From CAVVAE01 sp963746185 (GTDB lineage: Bacteria > Actinomycetota > Actinomycetes > Propionibacteriales > Nocardioidaceae): 64,000 bases of DNA. The stretch spans positions 310,001 through 374,000 of the forward strand of contig CAVVAE010000001.1 in assembly GCA_963746185.1 (NCBI GenBank). The letters run 5' to 3'. The notes under the pieces were generated by a model. It worked only from the letters and a program-made list of their open reading frames with translations. It searched no databases and was not told where the DNA came from. Below are positions 59,939 to 64,000 of the stretch, piece after piece (position 1 is the first letter of the stretch; each line of letters starts with the position of its first letter). The position numbers were made by a program, and so were the translations under genes.

Positions 59939-61903
59939 TCAGCGAGGAATTTGCGGTCCGCTCCTTATCGTCGGGAGCGCGCCTTTCACGAGCTCGCTGC
60001 GAGTCGGGACGTCGCCAAGATTCCGAGCCGCCGACGGGCTGGCGGGGCCGAAGTCCACCCTGCTGGGCAGCACGAGCTCGGTCTTGTGGAGATCCACCGT
60101 GTACGTCGAACGGCTCGAGTCGACTGTCTCCAACCAGTTGGGAGACGCGCCAACGATGACGAGTCCGAGGCGATGGCCGCTCTGCACGATGCTGTCATCG
60201 GGTGTCAGTTCGACGGTGACGCGATGACTGCCCGCGCGGTCGAGCCTTGACCAACCTCGAGCGAGCACTTGGAGCGGAGTGGCGCCGATCCGGCGCGTCA
60301 CATCGCGGTAGCACGGGTCGTCGTACGCAACCGATGCCCCGTAGCACGACTCCGTGGTCAACGTCTGAGCACCGTCACCCGTGCGCAGCACTCGTTGGGC
60401 GACTCCGTAGTCGACGAGCATTACGCCAACTTGTCCTGTCAGGACCTCCGTGGTGACCTGCAACTTGAGGGCAGTAGTGCCGCCAATGCGGAAGTTGTGC
60501 GCCAGCGGAGCAGTGGTGAAGAGCAACCGTGACGGGTTCGGCCCCTCTGTCACGGCTTGCGTCTCTCCCTGGTTCGGGTCGTTGACGAACGTGGCCTTGT
60601 CATTCGGGGCGCCATGGTGCCGACCGGTCGTCAAGGAGCCGTCAGCCTTCGGGTGCAAGTCGGTGGGCTTGGACTTCAGTGGCCACTGATCGGACTTGAC
60701 CCACTGGTTGGGACTGACCTCGACGTCGACGCGGGGCTCCCGAAGGATGTCGTTGTGAATGCCCATCAGCTCACTGTCGAACCACTTGTGAAGGGTCTCG
60801 ACCCAACGTGCGCGGTCGTGGTCGAACGGGTCGACGTGACCCAGCCGGCTCAGCCACATCTTGCGGTCAACGCCACTGCGACCGAGGTCTCGCCACCAGC
60901 GAGAGAAGTTCGCGCCCTTCACGTTGGTGTCCTGCAGGCCATGAGTGATGAAGACGCTGGCCCGGACGTTCGAGGCATCGGGGTTCGGCCGGTCGCGGTA
61001 GTCGCGGCGTGACCAGAAGGGGGAGTACGCGCCCGTCTCGTCTCCGTCCTCAGCAGCCATCTGGTCGTTGATGGCGGAGCAGTCGACTGGTTCGGTGCGG
61101 CCTTCCGCGACCACGGACGACAGCCAGGTCGGGTAGTCGTAGGAGAAGGGCAATCCCTGGTAGCGGTCGTAGTCGTACCACGAGCTGATCGCCGAGACAG
61201 GGACGATGGTCTCCAGACCACGTACTCCGGTGGCGGCCACGCCGTTGGCCAGGGTGCCGTCATACGACTTGCCGATCATTCCGACCTTGCCGTTCGTCCA
61301 ACCGGCGGAGACCGGGTTACCGTCGGCGTCGACCGCGGACGCCCGGCCGTTCATCCAGTCGACGACGGCCCGCACCGACTGAATGTCAGACTCCGCGCCC
61401 TGATCGACGCAGCCGGTGGAGCGGTTGGTACCGGCCATGTCGACAGCGGCGTATGCATAGCCACGAGGGACGAAGAAGTTGTCGTAGAAGAGCGGGAACT
61501 TCGTGGGGTTCCCGTCGGCGTCGTATTCCTTGAGCTCGCTCTCGTTGCCACGGCCGCAGCAGGCGTAGTACGGGCTGGCGTCCATGATCACTGGCACCTT
61601 GCTCGCCGTGCCGGCGAGCTCGGCCGGGCGGATGATGTCGACGGCCACGCGGTCGCGCTGGCCGTTGCGGTCGAGGTCGGGGGCAAGCACCCAGACCGAC
61701 TCGCGGATCGCGTCCGCGTACGAATAGACCGGCGACGTGACGCCGTCCTTGAGCTGATAGGGCTGGGCGGTCGCCGAGGGTTGGGACCTCGCCGAATCGC
61801 CGGACGCAGTGGTTGCGCCTTGAGCGAGTGGGGCCACCGGGGCGATGAGCGCGGCGATGACAACGGTCGAAAGACTGATGAGTCGGGTGCGCGACTTGTT
61901 CAT
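59939..61903 (-). CDS. Secreted Xaa-Pro dipeptidyl-peptidase (S15 family)
   Basis: A 654-residue exported protein with signal sequence KSRTRLISLSTVVIAALIAP and a cleavage site near APLAQGA. The alpha/beta-hydrolase domain has the nucleophile GKSYDGT (Ser213), the acid in HGLQDTNV (Asp325) and the base in LGHVDPFDHD (His356). The C-terminal jelly roll (GTTALKLQVTTEVLTGQVGV and DSIVQSGHRLGLVIVGASPN) fits X-Pro dipeptidyl-peptidases or CocE-like esterases. It should remove Xaa-Pro dipeptides from peptides outside the cell. ATG 61903 is the start before the signal; CATAGT is 7 nt upstream. Confidence 0.88.
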   Translation of the reverse strand: MNKSRTRLISLSTVVIAALIAPVAPLAQGATTASGDSARSQPSATAQPYQLKDGVTSPVYSYADAIRESVWVLAPDLDRNGQRDRVAVDIIRPAELAGTASKVPVIMDASPYYACCGRGNESELKEYDADGNPTKFPLFYDNFFVPRGYAYAAVDMAGTNRSTGCVDQGAESDIQSVRAVVDWMNGRASAVDADGNPVSAGWTNGKVGMIGKSYDGTLANGVAATGVRGLETIVPVSAISSWYDYDRYQGLPFSYDYPTWLSSVVAEGRTEPVDCSAINDQMAAEDGDETGAYSPFWSRRDYRDRPNPDASNVRASVFITHGLQDTNVKGANFSRWWRDLGRSGVDRKMWLSRLGHVDPFDHDRARWVETLHKWFDSELMGIHNDILREPRVDVEVSPNQWVKSDQWPLKSKPTDLHPKADGSLTTGRHHGAPNDKATFVNDPNQGETQAVTEGPNPSRLLFTTAPLAHNFRIGGTTALKLQVTTEVLTGQVGVMLVDYGVAQRVLRTGDGAQTLTTESCYGASVAYDDPCYRDVTRRIGATPLQVLARGWSRLDRAGSHRVTVELTPDDSIVQSGHRLGLVIVGASPNWLETVDSSRSTYTVDLHKTELVLPSRVDFGPASPSAARNLGDVPTRSELVKGALPTIRSGPQIPR

Positions 61904-62005
61904 CAACGTGACTATGCCAAAACATGCTTTGTCAGGGAAGGCCAGCTCCGCGATGCGCTGGCCGCGAGTGCGCCGATTGTCGGCGTCCGATGGAACAATG
62001 ACGCG

Positions 62006-62803
62006 ATGTCTGCTCAGTACGGTCCACACCGCTGGTCGGCGGGTTACCACGACGACGGAAACAACGACGCCTTCCGGGGCGCGACGTTCATGGTCCACGA
62101 CCTCCGGGGCGCGCGGTTCGTCGACTGTGACATGACCGGCGTCAAGATCGTCGACGCCGCACTCGTCGACGTCGACCTCTCCGGTTACGTCGAGGGGCTC
62201 GTGGTCAATGGCGTCGACGTCACCGAGTTTGTCGACGGAGAGCTCGACCGGAGGCACCCCGAGCGCGTGCAGCTGCGCGAGATTCGGTCGGCAGGCGGGT
62301 TCCGCGCGATGTGGGACACCGTCGAAGGATTGTGGTCCGGCACGGTCGATCGCGCCTCACGGCTCCCGGAGTCGGATCGCCACGAGCGAGTCGACGGCGA
62401 GTGGTCCTTCATCGAGACGCTGCGCCATCTCGTGTTCATCACCGACTCCTGGGTGAGTCGCACGGTCCTCGACGTCGAGCTGCCATTCCACCCGCTCAGC
62501 CTCCCGCAGACGGCCTATGCGCCGGCGGACGCGGCCGCGCTCGGCATTGACCTCGATGCCAAACCGTCCTTCGCCGAGGTGATGACGGTGCGCGCCGACC
62601 GGATGGCGCTGGTGCGAGGCCTGGTCGACGGTCTCACCGACGCCGAGCTCGGGCGGATGTGCATGCGTGCACCCGCACCCGGTTACCCCGAGGGAGAACG
62701 CTCGGTCGGAGAATGCTTCGGCGTCGTGATGGAGGAGGAGTGCGAGCACCACCGCTTCGCGGTGCGCGACCTCGCAGCCTTGGAATCGCGCTCAGGCGGC
62801 TGA
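62006..62803 (+). CDS. Pentapeptide-like N-terminus plus DinB-like domain
   Basis: A 265-residue protein. The first ~60 residues repeat A/L-x-F/D-x-x pentads (NNDAFRGATFMVHDLRGARF, VDCDMTGVKIVDAALVDVDL) as in pentapeptide repeat proteins. Residues ~95-255 form a four-helix DinB-like domain with SFIETLRHLVFITDSWVSRT and GECFGVVMEEECEHHRFAVR, which contain the His-rich metal site. Function unknown; the fusion occurs in actinomycetes. AACAAT lies 6 nt before ATG 62006. Divergent from the secreted peptidase. Confidence 0.8.
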   Translation: MSAQYGPHRWSAGYHDDGNNDAFRGATFMVHDLRGARFVDCDMTGVKIVDAALVDVDLSGYVEGLVVNGVDVTEFVDGELDRRHPERVQLREIRSAGGFRAMWDTVEGLWSGTVDRASRLPESDRHERVDGEWSFIETLRHLVFITDSWVSRTVLDVELPFHPLSLPQTAYAPADAAALGIDLDAKPSFAEVMTVRADRMALVRGLVDGLTDAELGRMCMRAPAPGYPEGERSVGECFGVVMEEECEHHRFAVRDLAALESRSGG

Positions 62804-62819
62804 TCCACTGACTGAGATC

Positions 62820-62835
62820 TCGAACGGATGTTCGA
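62820..62835. promoter_or_regulatory. Perfect actinobacterial LexA/SOS box
   Basis: TCGAACGGATGTTCGA matches the actinobacterial LexA consensus TCGAAC-N4-GTTCGA exactly. It covers the expected -35 position of the promoter whose -10 is TAGGCT (62844-62849), so LexA would block transcription of the downstream gene. Confidence 0.85.
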
Positions 62836-62843
62836 ATACCTGT

Positions 62844-62849
62844 TAGGCT
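62844..62849 (+). promoter_or_regulatory. -10 box TAGGCT of the SOS-box gene
   Basis: TAGGCT is 6 nt before GTG 62856 and 8 bp after the LexA box. It implies a leaderless SOS-controlled message. Confidence 0.55.
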
Positions 62850-62855
62850 GACCCG

Positions 62856-63224
62856 GTGGCAGCATTCTCCCCGCCAGGATGGCCCGAGCAGGTTCGACCG
62901 CCCGGGGCGCCGTGGTGGGAGGACACCGCAATCGGCTGGCTCCTCGATCAATGTCCGCCGGACTACCGCATGTACCAGGGACTGCGACGTCACCCGGTGG
63001 TGTTGGCCCGTTTCACCGCCCTGCACACCGAGGCGAGCATCCAAGCCACCCAACGCGGCATCTCCGAGGCGCGCACCAGCCTGCGCGAGGTGCTGCCCAC
63101 GGAGTCGGTCGAGGGTGCGATCGCGATGTGGGAACGAGAGGGTGCACGACTGCTGCGGATCCGGCGTGCCGTAGGTCTGATCGAGGATGCGTTTCGGGGT
63201 AGGGAGTTCCGTGCTCGGCTGTGA
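62856..63224 (+). CDS. Small protein of unknown function under a LexA box
   Basis: A 122-residue protein starting at GTG 62856. It begins AAFSPPGWPEQVRPPGAPWW with a Trp- and Pro-rich N-terminus, then IGWLLDQCPPDYRMYQGLRR, and ends in two long basic helices (HTEASIQATQRGISEARTSL, EREGARLLRIRRAVGLIEDA). No known domain is recognised. A perfect LexA box overlaps its promoter, which makes it a candidate SOS-response gene; a role in DNA damage or division control is conceivable but not shown. Located between the pentapeptide/DinB-like gene and dxs. Confidence 0.75.
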   Translation: MAAFSPPGWPEQVRPPGAPWWEDTAIGWLLDQCPPDYRMYQGLRRHPVVLARFTALHTEASIQATQRGISEARTSLREVLPTESVEGAIAMWEREGARLLRIRRAVGLIEDAFRGREFRARL

Positions 63225-63290
63225 TGGCAGGCTTGTGCACAGGGTCGTGGCGGCCCTGCTGCCGCTGCCGCGCCGCCACTGGGACGGGCT

Positions 63291-63296
63291 TACACT
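63291..63296 (+). promoter_or_regulatory. -10 box TACACT of dxs
   Basis: TACACT lies 56 nt before ATG 63353 and predicts a ~50-nt leader with a proper ribosome-binding site (GGAAGGGA), unlike its leaderless neighbours. No -35 match is clear. Confidence 0.4.
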
Positions 63297-63352
63297 CGTC
63301 GGGACGGTGGTGCCGCCTGGCGGCCCAGACGACGTACGACGGAAGGGACCCG

Positions 63353-64000
63353 ATGAGCCTGCTGGATCGCATCAGCGGACCAGGCGACCTTCGCGACCTC
63401 AACGACGAGCAGCTCTCCCAGCTGGCCGAGGAGATCCGTACGTTCCTGGTTGCCCAGGTGTCCAAGACCGGCGGACACCTCGGGCCTAACCTCGGCGTCA
63501 TCGAGCTGACGATGGCCGTGCACCGGGTATTCGACTCACCACGTGACAAGGTCGTGTTCGACACCGGCCACCAGGCCTACGTGCACAAGATCCTCACCGG
63601 CCGCGCCGGCCAGTTCGGCTCGCTGCGCCAAGAAGGCGGGCTGTCGGGCTACCCCAGTCAGGAAGAGTCCGAGCACGACATTGTCGAGAACCAGCATGCG
63701 TCCACGTCGCTGTCCTATGGGGACGGCCTCGCCAAGGCGTTCGCGCTTCGGGGCGAGGACCGCCACGTCGTCGCAGTGATCGGCGACGGGGCACTCACCG
63801 GCGGCATGGCCTGGGAAGCGCTCAACAACATCGCGGCAGACAAGACCAGCCGCCTCGTCATCGTCGTCAACGACAACGGACGCTCCTACACCCCGACTGT
63901 CGGCGGGGTGGCAGACCACCTGGCCAGTCTGCGCACCGACCCGCGCTACGAAAAGGTCCTCGAGCAGATCAGAACCAAGCTGACTCGCACCAAGCTCGTT
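63353..64000 (+). CDS. dxs: 1-deoxy-D-xylulose-5-phosphate synthase, N-terminal part
   Basis: The first 216 residues of DXS, cut by the right edge. It starts SLLDRISGPGDLRDLNDEQL and has KTGGHLGPNLGVIELTMAVH, VFDTGHQAYVHKILTGR, QHASTSLSYGDGLAKAFALR and the thiamine-diphosphate motif VIGDGALTGGMAWEALNNIA ending VVNDNGRSYTPTVGG. It condenses pyruvate and glyceraldehyde 3-phosphate, the first step of the MEP isoprenoid pathway. ATG 63353 with GGAAGGGA upstream. In mycobacteria dxs also lies in the sigA-acn neighbourhood. Confidence 0.95.
   Translation, partial: MSLLDRISGPGDLRDLNDEQLSQLAEEIRTFLVAQVSKTGGHLGPNLGVIELTMAVHRVFDSPRDKVVFDTGHQAYVHKILTGRAGQFGSLRQEGGLSGYPSQEESEHDIVENQHASTSLSYGDGLAKAFALRGEDRHVVAVIGDGALTGGMAWEALNNIAADKTSRLVIVVNDNGRSYTPTVGGVADHLASLRTDPRYEKVLEQIRTKLTRTKLV

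Overview
The window is high-GC DNA from a Gram-positive actinomycete. Gene content and order (sigA, a DUF7455 protein and a parE/parC-type topoisomerase; then DUF4193, DUF3093, dut, DUF3710, OB-fold, DUF3159, two TrkA proteins, a permease, a TRAM rRNA methyltransferase; then acnA and dxs) match the conserved chromosomal block known from Streptomyces and Mycobacterium. Style and accessory genes suggest Nocardioidaceae, but genus cannot be fixed from sequence alone. It is chromosomal: I see no transposase, integrase, phage gene, CRISPR array, rRNA or tRNA. Coding density is very high and many neighbours overlap by 4 bases (ATGA, GTGA, TTGA). Layout: 1-10.1 kb carries oligopeptidase B (cut by the left edge), an efflux pump with its ArsR-like regulator, the 5-oxoprolinase operon pxpABC, DNA polymerase IV (dinB), DUF4192, a GCS2-type ligase, a Usp protein and an HhH-GPD protein. 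10.1-17.6 kb has a divergent MocR regulator / PNPOx-like pair, the primary sigma factor with a long lysine-rich N-terminus, a secreted protein, a Nudix hydrolase and a MEDS-ATPase regulator. 17.6-26.1 kb holds topoisomerase IV (parE forward; parC in reverse, overlapping an lprG-P55-like lipid-export pair). 26.3-36.9 kb holds a GGDEF-EAL protein, an AMP-forming acyl-CoA synthetase divergent from a fused GNAT/acyl-CoA-synthetase-like protein, DUF5998, a phosphodiesterase, an LPG-synthase-type membrane protein and thymidine kinase. 36.9-49.7 kb runs from sepH, an MFS pump, ferrochelatase and inositol phosphatase through the dut block to a potassium cluster (two RCK/TrkA proteins opposite a KimA-like importer). 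49.7-64 kb contains two tandem sulfotransferase-like genes, aconitase, a TSUP permease, small accessory genes, a secreted X-Pro dipeptidyl peptidase, a small gene under a perfect LexA box, and the start of dxs (cut by the right edge). Signals beyond the genes: (1) an 85-bp structured element present twice, each time just after a stop codon between convergent genes; (2) a dispersed 11-bp TCGACAAGCTC repeat family, including two 64-bp composite units; (3) an actinobacterial SOS box over the promoter of an unknown 122-aa protein; (4) a strong recurrent pattern of a TANNNT-like -10 box 6-8 nt before the start codon, implying many leaderless transcripts; (5) perfect palindromes ahead of acnA and between a Nudix gene and a secreted-protein gene; (6) spaced AGTGGTC direct repeats ahead of the MocR gene. 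These were read by eye; no database search was run.
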